From the NCBI GenBank assembly GCA_902572155.1, contig CACGET010000002.1, forward strand, positions 1-36,530: DNA of 36,530 nt, read 5' to 3'. How positions within the stretch are numbered: position 1 is the stretch's first letter; the number at the start of each line of letters is the position of its first letter. The notes under the pieces are model-generated. The model ran no database searches, was not told the DNA's origin, and saw only the letters and a program-made list of their open reading frames with translations. Position numbers and translations under genes: made by a program. This document shows, piece after piece, positions 11,752 through 20,072 of this stretch. This DNA comes from an uncultured Pelagibacteraceae bacterium (GTDB taxonomy: Bacteria > Pseudomonadota > Alphaproteobacteria > Pelagibacterales > Pelagibacteraceae).

Positions 11752-11767
11752 AAATAACAGAAAAAAG

Positions 11768-11844
11768 TGGCGGGAGTGAAGGGACTCGAACCCTCGACCT
11801 ATCGCGTGACAGGCGATCGCTCTAACCAACTGAGCTACACCCCC
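11768..11844 (-). tRNA. tRNA-Asp (GTC)
   Basis: The minus strand folds as a complete cloverleaf. The acceptor GGGGGTG pairs with CACTCCC, the D-arm is GCTC/GAGC, and the anticodon stem ATCGC/GCGAT encloses the loop CTGTCAC with anticodon GTC. The T-arm contains TTCGAGT. Discriminator G and an encoded CCA end the gene. It is 13 bases downstream of tRNA-Val and probably co-transcribed with it. A T-run follows the CCA. Confidence 0.96.
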
Positions 11845-11857
11845 ACTTATGTTTTTT

Positions 11858-11933
11858 TGGTGGGCAGTAAAGGACTCGAACCTTTGACCCCCTCGGTGTA
11901 AACGAGATGCTCTACCAACTGAGCTAACCGCCC
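11858..11933 (-). tRNA. tRNA-Val (TAC)
   Basis: A complete cloverleaf is present on the minus strand. The acceptor GGGCGGT pairs with ACTGCCC, the anticodon stem TCTCG/CGAGG encloses the loop TTTACAC with anticodon TAC, and the T-arm has AAAGG/CCTTT around TTCGAGT. The gene ends with discriminator A and an encoded CCA. A plausible promoter lies just upstream. Confidence 0.96.
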
Positions 11934-11945
11934 AAAACATGGCTA

Positions 11946-11974
11946 CTAATACATCAACGTTTAGATAAAGTAAA
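11946..11974 (-). promoter_or_regulatory. Candidate promoter of tRNA-Val/tRNA-Asp
   Basis: On the minus strand a -35-like TTTACT (11969-11974) is followed after 17 bases by a -10-like TATTAG (11946-11951). Each matches the sigma-70 consensus at four of six positions. The predicted start is about 5 bases before the mature tRNA-Val 5' end. Confidence 0.4.
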
Positions 11975-11981
11975 TTAATTA

Positions 11982-14360
11982 TTATTGAATGCTAGCTTGA
12001 GATTTTTCATCTTTTTTTGATATATCTACCTCAACCCATTCTGTTTTTTTTAATTCTTTAGTTAAAGCTATCTTAAGAACTTGGTCAGCATGTTCAACTA
12101 CAGTGATTTTAATATCATCAATAATTTTTTTAGGCATATCAACAAGATCTTTTTCATTTTCTTTAGGTATTAATACCTCTTTAATACCTGCTCTATGAGC
12201 AGCTAATAATTTTTCTTTTAAACCACCTATAGGTAAAACTTGTCCTGTTAAAGTTACCTCTCCTGTCATAGCTACATCTCTTCTTACAGGTATATTTGTT
12301 ATAGATGAAACTATAGATGTTACCATTCCAATACCAGCTGAAGGTCCATCTTTTGGAGTTGCTCCTTCTGGAACATGAATATGAAAATCTTTTTTTTCGA
12401 ATAAAGGAGGAATAATTCCATACTCTAAACATTTGGATCTAACAAAAGATTTTGCTGCTTTAATTGATTCTTGCATTACATCTCCAAGTTTTCCTGTAAT
12501 TTGCATTCTTCCTTTTCCAGGCATTGTTACAGTTTCAATTTTTAATATTTCCCCTCCATATTCAGTCCAGGCCAATCCAGTTACAACTCCAACTCTATTT
12601 TCAGCCTCTAATTCACCAGACTTAAATTTAGCAACTCCAAGAAAGTCATGTAGGTTTTTATTGTTAATATTAACCTCTTTTTCTTCTCCAGAAACAATTT
12701 TTTTAACAACCTTTCTAGCTAGCTTGGATATTTCTCTTTCTAAATTTCTAACACCAGACTCTTTTGTGTAACCTCTAATAACTTCTTTGATAATGTCCTC
12801 GTCTAATTTCATTTCTTTTTCTTTAACACCGTTATCTTTGATTTGTTTTGGTAATAAATATTTATTAGCAATACTGATTTTTTCATCCTCTGTATAACCA
12901 GCCAATCTAATTACCTCCATTCTGTCTAGAAGTGGTGGTAGAATATTAAGTGTATTCGCAGTTGTAACAAACATTACATCTGATAAGTCGTAATCAACCT
13001 CTAAATAATGATCATTAAATGTTGTATTTTGCTCAGGGTCTAAAGCTTCTAAAAGAGCTGAAGAAGGATCACCTCGATAATCATTTCCTATTTTATCAAT
13101 TTCATCTAATAAAATTAATGGATTTTTAGTTCCAGCTTTTTTCATCATTTGAATAATTTTACCAGGTAAAGAGCCAATGTAAGTTCTTCTATGTCCTCTA
13201 ATTTCAGCTTCATCTCTCATACCGCCTACTGACATTCTTACAAATTCTCTATTAGTTGCTTTTGCAATAGATTTTCCTAAAGATGTTTTTCCTACTCCAG
13301 GAGGACCTACTAAACATAATATTGGACCTTTAATTTTTTCCATTCTTTTTTGAACAGCAAGAAATTCGACTATTCTCTCTTTTACTTTTTCCAATCCAAA
13401 ATGATCTTTATCTAGAATGTTTAGTGCTTTAGTTAAATCTATATCCATTTCACTTTTTTTATGCCATGGAAGTTCTGTCATCCAGTCTAAATAATTTCTG
13501 ACCACAGTAGCTTCTGCGGACATTGGACTCATATTTTTAAGTTTTTTAAGTTCTTGAAGACATTTCTTTTCAACTTCTTTTGGCATTTTAGCTTTAGTAA
13601 TAGCTTTATTAAGATTTGTATTTTCGTCTTTACCATCTTCGATTTCGCCAAGCTCTTTTTGAATGGCTTTTAATTGCTCATTTAAATAATATTCTCGCTG
13701 GGTTTTTTCCATTTGAGTTTTAACCCTACCCCTTATTCTTTTTTCAACACCAATTATACTTGTCTCATTTTCCATTATTTTGATAATGGCATTCAATCTT
13801 TTCTTTACATCTACTGTTTCAAAAATTTGCTGTTTTTCAGAAATTGTTGCAGATATGTGTGAAGCTATATTATCTGCAATTTGAGATGGGTCTTTTAATT
13901 GTTTTATTGTATTTATCGTTTCATTAGATATTTTTTTATTAATTGAAGTTAATTTTTCTAATCTTCTTAATGCAGTGCTCGCTAATGGAAATAAATCTTC
14001 ATCTTTAGAAAAGATATCATTATAAATTGAATAATCACATGTTATGAATTTTTCATTATCGATAAAATCTAAAATTTTTACCCTCTTAGTGCCTTCTACC
14101 AACACTTTAACTGTTCCATCTGGTAATTTTAAAAGTTGTAAAATATTACCCTCACAACCATACATGAAAATATCAGTTTTCTTAGGGTCATCAATCTCTG
14201 AATTTTTTTGAGTAACTAATATTATTTTTTTATCTTTTTTCATCACTTCATTCAAAGCTGAAATAGACTTATCTCTACCTACAAATAAAGGTATTACCAT
14301 ACTTGGAAAAACCACTATGTCTCTAAGGGGTAATAACGGTAATGAAAATTTTACATCCAT
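11982..14360 (-). CDS. lon: ATP-dependent protease La (Lon)
   Basis: Lon is the cytoplasmic AAA+ serine protease that degrades misfolded and regulatory proteins. The 792-residue product has the usual architecture. An N-terminal LON substrate-binding domain begins LPLLPLRDIVVFPSMVIPLF, and a coiled linker follows. The AAA+ module has Walker A GPPGVGKT (352-359) and Walker B LILLDEID (415-422). The C-terminal protease domain has the catalytic serine in KDGPSAGIGM near residue 678 and the dyad lysine in GGLKEKLLAAHRAGI. It lies downstream of clpX in a proteolysis cluster, and a perfect -10 box close to its ATG suggests it also has its own promoter. Confidence 0.97.
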   Translation of the reverse strand: MDVKFSLPLLPLRDIVVFPSMVIPLFVGRDKSISALNEVMKKDKKIILVTQKNSEIDDPKKTDIFMYGCEGNILQLLKLPDGTVKVLVEGTKRVKILDFIDNEKFITCDYSIYNDIFSKDEDLFPLASTALRRLEKLTSINKKISNETINTIKQLKDPSQIADNIASHISATISEKQQIFETVDVKKRLNAIIKIMENETSIIGVEKRIRGRVKTQMEKTQREYYLNEQLKAIQKELGEIEDGKDENTNLNKAITKAKMPKEVEKKCLQELKKLKNMSPMSAEATVVRNYLDWMTELPWHKKSEMDIDLTKALNILDKDHFGLEKVKERIVEFLAVQKRMEKIKGPILCLVGPPGVGKTSLGKSIAKATNREFVRMSVGGMRDEAEIRGHRRTYIGSLPGKIIQMMKKAGTKNPLILLDEIDKIGNDYRGDPSSALLEALDPEQNTTFNDHYLEVDYDLSDVMFVTTANTLNILPPLLDRMEVIRLAGYTEDEKISIANKYLLPKQIKDNGVKEKEMKLDEDIIKEVIRGYTKESGVRNLEREISKLARKVVKKIVSGEEKEVNINNKNLHDFLGVAKFKSGELEAENRVGVVTGLAWTEYGGEILKIETVTMPGKGRMQITGKLGDVMQESIKAAKSFVRSKCLEYGIIPPLFEKKDFHIHVPEGATPKDGPSAGIGMVTSIVSSITNIPVRRDVAMTGEVTLTGQVLPIGGLKEKLLAAHRAGIKEVLIPKENEKDLVDMPKKIIDDIKITVVEHADQVLKIALTKELKKTEWVEVDISKKDEKSQASIQ

Positions 14361-14375
14361 TAGGTTAATATGGAT

Positions 14376-14381
14376 ATTATA
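14376..14381 (-). promoter_or_regulatory. Candidate -10 element of lon
   Basis: The minus strand reads TATAAT 15 bases before the lon ATG, giving a predicted leader of roughly 9 bases. No good -35 is seen at the right distance, so the call rests on the perfect hexamer and its position in the 60-base clpX-lon gap. Confidence 0.35.
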
Positions 14382-14420
14382 TCTTATATTGCAATAGTAA
14401 TTTATTACTTATTAAGGATA

Positions 14421-15689
14421 TTAAGCCGCTGATGTATTTTTTGATTTTGATTTACTGTCACTTTTTGAATGAACTAATATAGGTTGGGATTGTCCTTTTG
14501 CAGCACTAGCGTCAACTATTACCTCTTCTATATTTTCTTGACTTGGTAGATCATACATAGTTTTTAATAAAATATTTTCCAATATACTTCTCAATCCTCT
14601 AGCACCTGTTTTTTTCTTTATCGCTTTTTGTGCAATTTCTTTTAATGCGTTATCTTTAAAAGTTAATCTTGCACCATCTAATTTGAACAGTTCTTGATAC
14701 TGTTTAGTTAATGAATTTTTCGGTTCTTGTAATATTTTTATCAATGATTTTTCATCTAAATCTTCAAGGGTAGCTATCATTGGTAATCTACCTATAAATT
14801 CTGGAATTAATCCAAATTTCAATAAATCTTCGGGCTCTAAAGTTTTCATCCATTCACCAGTTTTTTTATCTTGTGTATTTTTGACATCTGCACCAAAACC
14901 TATAGAAGTTCCTTTATCTCTTTGGGATATAATCTTATCAAGTCCTGCAAAAGCACCTCCACAAATAAATAAAATATTAGTTGTATCAACCTGTAAAAAT
15001 TCTTGTTGCGGATGTTTTCTTCCACCTTGAGGAGGAACACTTGCAACCGTACCTTCCATAATTTTTAATAAAGCTTGTTGTACTCCTTCACCTGAAACAT
15101 CTCTTGTAATAGATGGGTTTTCTGATTTTCTACTTATTTTGTCAACCTCATCAATATAAACAATACCTCTTTGCGCTTTTTCAACATTATAATCGGAAGC
15201 TTGTAATAACTTTAAAATTATATTTTCAACATCTTCACCTACGTAACCAGCCTCAGTTAAAGTTGTGGCATCTGCCATTGTAAATGGAACGTCCAATATT
15301 CTTGCAAGAGTTTGTGCTAACAAAGTTTTACCACAACCTGTAGGTCCAACTAAAAGTATATTTGATTTAGCTAATTCTACATTTTTACTAGTTTTACTCT
15401 CATAATTTAATCTTTTATAATGATTATGAACAGCTACAGATAAAACTTTTTTTGCATGTGGTTGTCCAATTACATAATCATCCAAAACTGAACAAATTTC
15501 CTTTGGTGAAGGAAGTCCATCTTGATGTTTTACAAAAGTATCTTTACTTTCCTCTTTAATAATATCCATACATAACTCAACGCACTCATCACAAATAAAT
15601 ACAGTTGGGCCTGCAATTAATTTTCTAACTTCGTGCTGACTTTTCCCACAGAAGGAGCAGTAAAGAATATTTTTGTTATTTGTTGTCAT
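14421..15689 (-). CDS. clpX: ATP-dependent Clp protease ATP-binding subunit ClpX
   Basis: ClpX is the AAA+ unfoldase that recognises tagged substrates and feeds them into ClpP. The 422-residue product starts with the C4 zinc-binding domain (Cys11, Cys14, Cys33, Cys36). The AAA+ core follows, with Walker [10 protein letters not shown], Walker [12 protein letters not shown], and the sensor region [15 protein letters not shown]. The [13 protein letters not shown] region matches the pore-loop neighbourhood of the family. It is 91 bases downstream of clpP and 60 bases upstream of lon on the same strand, the usual alphaproteobacterial order. Confidence 0.97.
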   Translation of the reverse strand: MTTNNKNILYCSFCGKSQHEVRKLIAGPTVFICDECVELCMDIIKEESKDTFVKHQDGLPSPKEICSVLDDYVIGQPHAKKVLSVAVHNHYKRLNYESKTSKNVELAKSNILLVGPTGCGKTLLAQTLARILDVPFTMADATTLTEAGYVGEDVENIILKLLQASDYNVEKAQRGIVYIDEVDKISRKSENPSITRDVSGEGVQQALLKIMEGTVASVPPQGGRKHPQQEFLQVDTTNILFICGGAFAGLDKIISQRDKGTSIGFGADVKNTQDKKTGEWMKTLEPEDLLKFGLIPEFIGRLPMIATLEDLDEKSLIKILQEPKNSLTKQYQELFKLDGARLTFKDNALKEIAQKAIKKKTGARGLRSILENILLKTMYDLPSQENIEEVIVDASAAKGQSQPILVHSKSDSKSKSKNTSAA

Positions 15690-15780
15690 AAAAAATTTTT
15701 AGCGAATCAATGATAGTATATTAATATAAATGAGACCCACTTATCAAGGAGCGATTATCATATATGCAATATATAGTATG

Positions 15781-16392
15781 TTAGGATCTTTTTTCTACAA
15801 CTTCATCAATTAAACCGAAGTCTTTAGCAATTTCTGCTGTCATAAAATTATCTCTTTCTAGTGCAGATTTAACTTCTTCAACAGTTTTGCCAGTATGTTT
15901 TGAATAAATTTCATTTAATCTTTTTTTAAGTGATAATACTTCATTCGCATGAATTTCTATGTCTGTTACCTGGCCTTGAAAGCCGGCTGAAGGCTGATGA
16001 ACCATAATTCTTGAATTAGGTAACGAAAATCTTTTTCCTTTAGTGCCTGCTGACAACAAAAATGATCCCATAGATGCTGCTTGGCCTATACATAATGTGG
16101 AAATATCAGGTTTGACATATTGCATTGTATCATAAATACCAAGACCGGCCGTTACTAGTCCACCAGGACTATTTATATATAAATAAATTTCTTTCTTGGG
16201 ATCTTCTGCTTCAAGAAACAATAATTGAGCAGTAACTAAAGATGCAACACTATCATTAATTTGACCAGTTAAAAAAATTATTCTTTCTTTTAAAAGTCTA
16301 GAATAAATATCATAAGCTCTCTCACCTTTATTAGATTGTTCAACAACCATGGGGACGAGATTACTCATTTGTTCAAATAGTTTTGTTGTCAT
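15781..16392 (-). CDS. clpP: ATP-dependent Clp protease proteolytic subunit
   Basis: ClpP forms the double-ring serine protease chamber that works with ClpX. The 203-residue product has the complete catalytic triad: Ser107 in [14 protein letters not shown], His132 in [10 protein letters not shown], and Asp181 in [11 protein letters not shown]. The oxyanion-region sequence [20 protein letters not shown] is intact. A short N-terminal region before residue 15 may be processed, as in other ClpP proteins. The gene lies 32 bases downstream of tig. Confidence 0.97.
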   Translation of the reverse strand: MTTKLFEQMSNLVPMVVEQSNKGERAYDIYSRLLKERIIFLTGQINDSVASLVTAQLLFLEAEDPKKEIYLYINSPGGLVTAGLGIYDTMQYVKPDISTLCIGQAASMGSFLLSAGTKGKRFSLPNSRIMVHQPSAGFQGQVTDIEIHANEVLSLKKRLNEIYSKHTGKTVEEVKSALERDNFMTAEIAKDFGLIDEVVEKRS

Positions 16393-16424
16393 AAATTGAT
16401 TCGTATTACTTATACAACTTGAGA

Positions 16425-17837
16425 TTACTTTTTGCTAACTTTTTTTACTATGGGCTTTGTTTTAGAGGCTTTTACTGAAGATTTTTTTTCTTTATTAGTT
16501 TTAGCTTCTACCTTTTTTTTTTCTGTCTCATTAAGATTTTGATCCTTTGAGTGTGCTTCTTTTAAAATTTGTTCAGCTTCATATTTTGTGATTTCTTTTT
16601 TATTAGCTTTAGCTTTTTCTTTAACGGAATTTAAAATTTTTTCTTCATAGACTGTTCCTCGTAAACTGGCAACGGCAGATGGGTTTTTTTGATAAAAATC
16701 CATTACCATTTTTTCTTGACCAGGCATCATTCTTAATTGCTTTTGGACCTCTGCTTGAATTTCTTGTTCACTGACATTGATTTTGTTTTGTTCTCCAAAT
16801 TCATTTAAAATAAGTCCAGTTTTAATTCTAGTTTTGGCTGTCTCTGTAAATTTTGTTTTATTTTTTTTGGCTTCATCTTCGGTCATTCCTTGAGAAAGAA
16901 TTTTAACTTCCTCCTCAATTAAATTTTCTGGAAGTTCATCAATTTTTATTTTTTCAATCTCTTTTAAAATTTGATTTTTGGACAATTGGTCTAAAGAATT
17001 TTTATATTCATCATTAATTTGTTTAGATATTAGTGTTTTTAAATCGTTTAAATCTTTTGCACCAAGATTTTTAGCAAATTCATCATCAATATTTACTTCT
17101 TCAGATCTTTGAACATTCATAATTTTACAATTAAATTTAGCTTTTTTATTTACCAAATCTTTTTCAGGATAATTTTCTGGTAATGTGGCTTCAACGATTT
17201 TTTCATCATCTTTTTTAACTCCAATAATTTGATCATCAAAACCTTTTAAAAATAAATCTTTTCCAAGTGTTAATTGTGTATTCTTTCCTTCATTTCCCTT
17301 GAAATCTTTACCATCAATAGTTGCCTTATAATCCAAGGTGACTAGGTCACCTTTTTTAGCCTTTGTTTCAGAAGGTGTGTCTTTAAAGTTTGGTTGATTT
17401 TTAGCTATTTCTTTGATTCTCTTATCTGTTTCACTTTTATCAATTTTAACTGAGTATTGATCAAATTTTATATTTTCTAATGATTTTATATCTACTTTTG
17501 GTAACTCTGTTACTGATAAAACATATTCTAATTCTTTGTCTTCCCCATAAGTTTTTAAATCCAGTTTAGGTTGGCCAGCAGGTTTTATTTTGTTATCTTC
17601 CAGAGCTTTTGTTGAAGTCTCCTTTAAAACTTTATCTAAAACTTCCCCAAAAACTGCTTTTCCAAATTGTCTTTTTAATACTTCTTTTGGAACTTTTCCG
17701 GGTCGAAAACCCTTGAGATTTACAGTAGTTTTAATTTCTTCGTATTTTTCATCCATATAAGAGTTCATCGTCTCTTTATCGATTAAAACTTTGATATCCT
17801 TATTTAAACCTTTTTTATTTTCTATAGTTACTTTCAT
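16425..17837 (-). CDS. tig: Trigger factor
   Basis: Trigger factor is the ribosome-bound chaperone and peptidyl-prolyl isomerase that meets nascent chains. The 470-residue product has the N-terminal ribosome-docking motif [17 protein letters not shown] near residues 44-60. The FKBP-type PPIase domain follows around [19 protein letters not shown] (about 160-180), and then a long helical C-terminal chaperone domain. The last ~35 residues form a Lys/Ser/Thr-rich tail that looks disordered. It heads the tig-clpP-clpX-lon cluster and starts only 10 bases after the tRNA-Leu 3' end, so some read-through from the tRNA is likely. Confidence 0.95.
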   Translation of the reverse strand: MKVTIENKKGLNKDIKVLIDKETMNSYMDEKYEEIKTTVNLKGFRPGKVPKEVLKRQFGKAVFGEVLDKVLKETSTKALEDNKIKPAGQPKLDLKTYGEDKELEYVLSVTELPKVDIKSLENIKFDQYSVKIDKSETDKRIKEIAKNQPNFKDTPSETKAKKGDLVTLDYKATIDGKDFKGNEGKNTQLTLGKDLFLKGFDDQIIGVKKDDEKIVEATLPENYPEKDLVNKKAKFNCKIMNVQRSEEVNIDDEFAKNLGAKDLNDLKTLISKQINDEYKNSLDQLSKNQILKEIEKIKIDELPENLIEEEVKILSQGMTEDEAKKNKTKFTETAKTRIKTGLILNEFGEQNKINVSEQEIQAEVQKQLRMMPGQEKMVMDFYQKNPSAVASLRGTVYEEKILNSVKEKAKANKKEITKYEAEQILKEAHSKDQNLNETEKKKVEAKTNKEKKSSVKASKTKPIVKKVSKK

Positions 17838-17847
17838 AATTTTATAA

Positions 17848-17932
17848 TGGTAGGGCGAAAAGGACTCGAACCTTCACATGTTGCCATATTGGTTCCTAAG
17901 ACCAACGCGTCTACCAATTCCGCCATCGCCCC
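17848..17932 (-). tRNA. tRNA-Leu (TAG)
   Basis: This is an 85-base class II tRNA on the minus strand. The acceptor GGGGCGA pairs with TCGCCCT, and the D-loop has the AATTGGTAGAC pattern. The anticodon stem TTGGT/ACCAA encloses the loop CTTAGGA with anticodon TAG. A variable arm follows, then TTCGAGT and an encoded ACCA. It is directly upstream of tig. Confidence 0.96.
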
Positions 17933-17946
17933 ACAAATTACGGGGT

Positions 17947-17974
17947 TTTATATATTATTGAAACAATTTGTCCA
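17947..17974 (-). promoter_or_regulatory. Candidate promoter of tRNA-Leu (and perhaps tig)
   Basis: The minus strand has TGGACA (17969-17974), 16 bases of spacer, and TATAAA (17947-17952). Each hexamer matches sigma-70 consensus at five of six positions. Initiation is predicted about 7 bases before the mature tRNA 5' end. Confidence 0.5.
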
Positions 17975-17980
17975 ATGAGA

Positions 17981-18008
17981 ATTAGAAAAAAATAACTATT
18001 TTTCTAAT
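17981..18008. promoter_or_regulatory. 10-bp perfect inverted repeat next to a -10 box of the DUF1289 gene
   Basis: ATTAGAAAAA (17981-17990) and TTTTTCTAAT (17999-18008) are exact inverted repeats around an 8-base centre. On the plus strand a perfect TATAAT (18008-18013) shares the last base of the right arm. It would start transcription about 12 bases before the DUF1289 ATG. The repeat lies between two divergent transcription units and may be an operator; its simple A/T composition weakens the case. Confidence 0.35.
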
Positions 18009-18031
18009 ATAATTAATGTAAATAATTAAAA

Positions 18032-18283
18032 ATGATCATTTCTCCATGTATAAGTATTTGTAAAATGGATCCATCAACAGGTTATTGTTATGGGTGTGCA
18101 AGAACCAATGAAGAAAAAAGAATATGGAAACTTGAGAAGACAAATAATGAGTGGAAAACAAATAATCTTAAAAGTATAAGAGAAAGACTCACTGGGTGGC
18201 AATTAGAAAGTTTTAACGAGTCTTATCAATACAAGATTACTAATGGTATATCTCTTTTTAAAAAAAATTTGAAAAATGAATAA
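18032..18283 (+). CDS. DUF1289 family protein
   Basis: This small 83-residue protein matches the DUF1289 pattern. The first ~25 residues hold the four-cysteine signature SPCISICKMDPSTGYCYGC followed by ARTNEE and a conserved Trp, consistent with a small metal-binding knuckle. Family members are common in proteobacteria and lack an established function. The rest is Lys/Asn-rich and helical. The stop overlaps the next small ORF by eight bases, so the two are likely translated together. A perfect -10 box lies 18 bases before the ATG. Confidence 0.85.
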   Translation: MIISPCISICKMDPSTGYCYGCARTNEEKRIWKLEKTNNEWKTNNLKSIRERLTGWQLESFNESYQYKITNGISLFKKNLKNE

Positions 18284-18446
18284 AACTGTTGTTGTAACAA
18301 TCATATATGTAATAGGTATAATTTTTGGTGCCCTTGTAATTGGTATCTGGGACGCAGAAACCGATATAACTAAAGCTATGTTTGCACTTATTTGGACTGC
18401 AATATTTTTGATTGCATTATATTTTGCAGATAAAAAAGATGGTTAA
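18276..18446 (+). CDS. Small two-helix membrane protein, uncharacterised
   Basis: A 56-residue reading frame begins MNKTVVVTIIYVIGII and ends ADKKDG. It has two hydrophobic stretches of about 18-20 residues, separated by a short polar acidic turn (WDAETDITKA), so a helical-hairpin membrane protein is likely. The ATG overlaps the DUF1289 stop by eight bases in the pattern used elsewhere in this window for coupled genes. The stop lies four bases from the convergent 45-residue ORF. I do not recognise a family. Confidence 0.65.
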   Translation: MNKTVVVTIIYVIGIIFGALVIGIWDAETDITKAMFALIWTAIFLIALYFADKKDG

Positions 18447-18450
18447 TAAC

Positions 18451-18588
18451 TCAGCTAATTTTTATTTTTTTTTTATTTATTTTAAATAAATTTTCTTTTT
18501 TACTACTAAATCTGGTATTTGTAATATTGCTTCTATGTTTAGCAAAGGCTTGTTTTTGAGCTTGTTTCATTGCTTTTTTAGATGACAT
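18451..18588 (-). CDS. Small basic protein (45 residues), uncharacterised
   Basis: The frame encodes MSSKKAMKQAQKQAFAKHRS followed by a Lys/Asn/Ile-rich tail ending KIKIS. It contains many Lys/Arg and one Glu, so the product is strongly basic and could bind nucleic acid. A perfect TATAAT on the minus strand ends six bases before the ATG, which would give a leaderless mRNA. The gene converges on the 56-residue membrane ORF with a four-base gap. The first half is compositionally protein-like, but the tail is A-rich and could be chance. Confidence 0.5.
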   Translation of the reverse strand: MSSKKAMKQAQKQAFAKHRSNITNTRFSSKKENLFKINKKKIKIS

Positions 18589-18594
18589 AAATAA

Positions 18595-18600
18595 ATTATA
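18595..18600 (-). promoter_or_regulatory. -10 element placed for a leaderless start
   Basis: The minus strand reads TATAAT, with the ATG of the 45-residue ORF beginning seven bases beyond its last base. Initiation at the usual distance would fall on the A of the start codon. No recognisable -35 is seen. Confidence 0.35.
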
Positions 18601-18633
18601 TCAATAATTAAGATTATATAAATTAATTAATTT

Positions 18634-18690
18634 ATGAAAAATAGATTTACATTAATTGAATTACTAATTGTTCACCACCAGGCTTTATGA
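18634..18690 (+). pseudogene. Fragment of a type IV prepilin N-terminus
   Basis: ATG is followed by MKNRFTLIELLIV, an almost ideal prepilin methylation site with the +5 glutamate. After residue 13 the frame becomes HHQAL and stops. In the +1 frame the downstream bases read PPGFMSACPSHPYQGGYLSI and then stop. Neither resembles the hydrophobic helix that should follow. This looks like the 5' remnant of a pilin gene, broken by deletion or frameshift. The match is short, so chance similarity is not excluded. Confidence 0.45.
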
Positions 18691-18785
18691 GTGCTTGTCC
18701 GTCTCATCCTTATCAAGGTGGTTATTTATCTATATAGATTAAATAACATCACTGTTAGAGTTTTTTCTAACTTAGGTAGAACCAC
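18674..18785. ncRNA. Candidate structured non-coding element with alternative stems
   Basis: Four helices can be drawn. ACCACC (18674-18679) pairs with GGTGGT (18717-18722), enclosing AGG/CCT and ATGAG/CTCAT around an 11-base loop. GTTATTT/AAATAAC (18721-18747) extends into ATCT/AGAT. GTTAGA/TCTAAC (18754-18771) has a 6-base loop. In addition AACCAC (18780-18785) is complementary to GTGGTT (18718-18723), so it competes with the first stem. The orientation is unknown. On the minus strand it would lie upstream of the 45-residue ORF. It does not match tmRNA, SRP RNA or RNase P RNA as I know them. Confidence 0.3.
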
Positions 18786-18831
18786 ATGATCGGCTAAATA
18801 TATACAAACTGATATTACATATATTTAATCG

Positions 18832-19389
18832 TTAGTAGTCTATCTCTATACTATCTATTATACTAAAATTTTTATCAGAAACTATTATTTCCCCAGAGTT
18901 TACTCCCACTCCTAACATTTCAGAAATGACCACGTAATGTGTTATTAAAATTAAGTTTTTATCATCATCCCAAGTTTTTATAAATTTTTTTAAATCTTTA
19001 ATTTGTTTATCTTTATTTTTCATAAATTTAGATTGATAAAATGAATTTAAAGCATCAAAGGTTTTGAATTTATCAAATGCATATTTGGCTGTATCTTTAC
19101 ATCTACACCATTCACTTGTAAAAATTTCATTATTTATAATCTGATTTTTAATAAAAAAGTGCCCTATTTTTTTAGATTGTTCTATTCCCTCATTATTTAA
19201 ATTTCTTTGTGTTGAACAATCTTTTTTATCAAAGTTTTCTGGGTCTCCATTTCCTGGTGCATAAGCATGCCTAATAAATATTATTTTTCCACCTTCTTTA
19301 AGTTCATTTATTAATTTTTTTTGGGAATCTGCTTTTATAGATGATGTTAAAGATATAAATACTATAATTATAATCTTAAAAAATTTCAT
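18832..19389 (-). CDS. Exported histidine phosphatase family protein
   Basis: The 185-residue product has a hydrophobic N-terminal signal peptide (residues 1 to about 20, ending SSIKA). It then shows the histidine phosphatase core: IIFIRHAYAPGNGDPENF with Arg40-His41 as the phospho-acceptor motif, CSTQRNLNNEGIEQSKKIG, SEWCRCKDTA, and the second catalytic histidine His151 in LILITHYVVI. The RHA form with APG.GDP and DC.TQRNL is a known periplasmic branch of the family; its substrate is not established. The start codon is only two bases from the divergent uracil-DNA glycosylase ATG, and a -10-like box in that gene would make this mRNA leaderless. Confidence 0.85.
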   Translation of the reverse strand: MKFFKIIIIVFISLTSSIKADSQKKLINELKEGGKIIFIRHAYAPGNGDPENFDKKDCSTQRNLNNEGIEQSKKIGHFFIKNQIINNEIFTSEWCRCKDTAKYAFDKFKTFDALNSFYQSKFMKNKDKQIKDLKKFIKTWDDDKNLILITHYVVISEMLGVGVNSGEIIVSDKNFSIIDSIEIDY

Positions 19390-19425
19390 TTATGGATATT
19401 AGATTAAAAGAATTAAACAAGACAA
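19363..19425. promoter_or_regulatory. Back-to-back promoters buried in two divergent genes
   Basis: The two ATGs are at 19389 (minus) and 19392 (plus). For the minus gene, TTGTCT (19420-19425) and TAATAT (19396-19401) lie 18 bases apart inside the glycosylase gene and predict a start at its ATG. For the plus gene, two overlapping TATAAT boxes (19363-19368 and 19369-19374) lie inside the phosphatase signal-peptide codons and predict a leader of about 11 bases. Confidence 0.4.
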
Positions 19426-20072
19426 TAGTTAACTGTAAAAAATGTCCAAGGTTAGTTAACTTTATTAAGAAAGTCTGTACTCATAAAAGAAAACAAAATA
19501 TCAATGAAATATATTGGGGAAAACCGGTTCCAGGATTTGGTAATATCAACTCAAAATTGGCCATAATAGGTCTTGCTCCTGCAGCACATGGAGGCACTAG
19601 AACGGGACGTGCATTTACTGGTGATAAATCTGGTGATTTTTTATTTGAATGTTTGTTTAAGTCAGGAATTTCAAATCAACCTTTTTCCATAAATATAAGT
19701 GATAATTTAAAATTAAAATCAACTTATATAACTAATATTCTTAAGTGTGTTCCACCCGAAGATAAACCAAATAATAAGGAATTATCAAATTGCTCAAATT
19801 ATTTTAATGAAGAAATCACAAAACTTAAAAATTTAAAAGTAATAGTGACACTTGGAAAAGTTGCTTTTGATAATTGTGTAAAAATTTATAAAAAAAAATT
19901 TCAAAATACAAAAAAATATATCTTTAAACACGGTCAAACTCAATTACTTACCAATAAAACTATAATAATCCCTTGTTATCATCCTAGTCCAAGAAATGTA
20001 AATACTGGGGTTGTATCAGATAAAATGATGGTTAGATTATTTATTAAAGCAAAAAAATTAGCTAAACTTTGA
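19392..20072 (+). CDS. Uracil-DNA glycosylase, family 5 (UDGb) type
   Basis: This DNA-repair enzyme would remove uracil or related deaminated bases. The 226-residue protein has the [4Fe-4S] ligands Cys15 and Cys18 (NCKKCPR), Cys119 and Cys134. Motif A is GLAPAAHGGTRTGRAFTGDKSG from about residue 60. It has the family 5 form, lacking the polar catalytic Asp/Asn of family 1. Motif B is HPSPRN (197-202). These two motifs separate it from family 4. The 3' end overlaps the convergent thioesterase gene by 11 bases. Confidence 0.92.
   Translation: MDIRLKELNKTIVNCKKCPRLVNFIKKVCTHKRKQNINEIYWGKPVPGFGNINSKLAIIGLAPAAHGGTRTGRAFTGDKSGDFLFECLFKSGISNQPFSINISDNLKLKSTYITNILKCVPPEDKPNNKELSNCSNYFNEEITKLKNLKVIVTLGKVAFDNCVKIYKKKFQNTKKYIFKHGQTQLLTNKTIIIPCYHPSPRNVNTGVVSDKMMVRLFIKAKKLAKL

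Noticed and set aside
11716-11940. A 74-codon minus-strand open frame
   Set aside because: It runs through both tRNA genes and its apparent protein is just translated tRNA sequence.
12433-12771. Opposite-strand open frame inside lon
   Set aside because: Shadow of the lon coding frame; it has no ribosome site and no family features. The same applies to other antisense frames inside nuo, xsc, apr and suy genes.
18634-18831. tmRNA, SRP RNA or RNase P RNA in the non-coding gap
   Set aside because: None of the conserved core sequences of these RNAs could be found on either strand.
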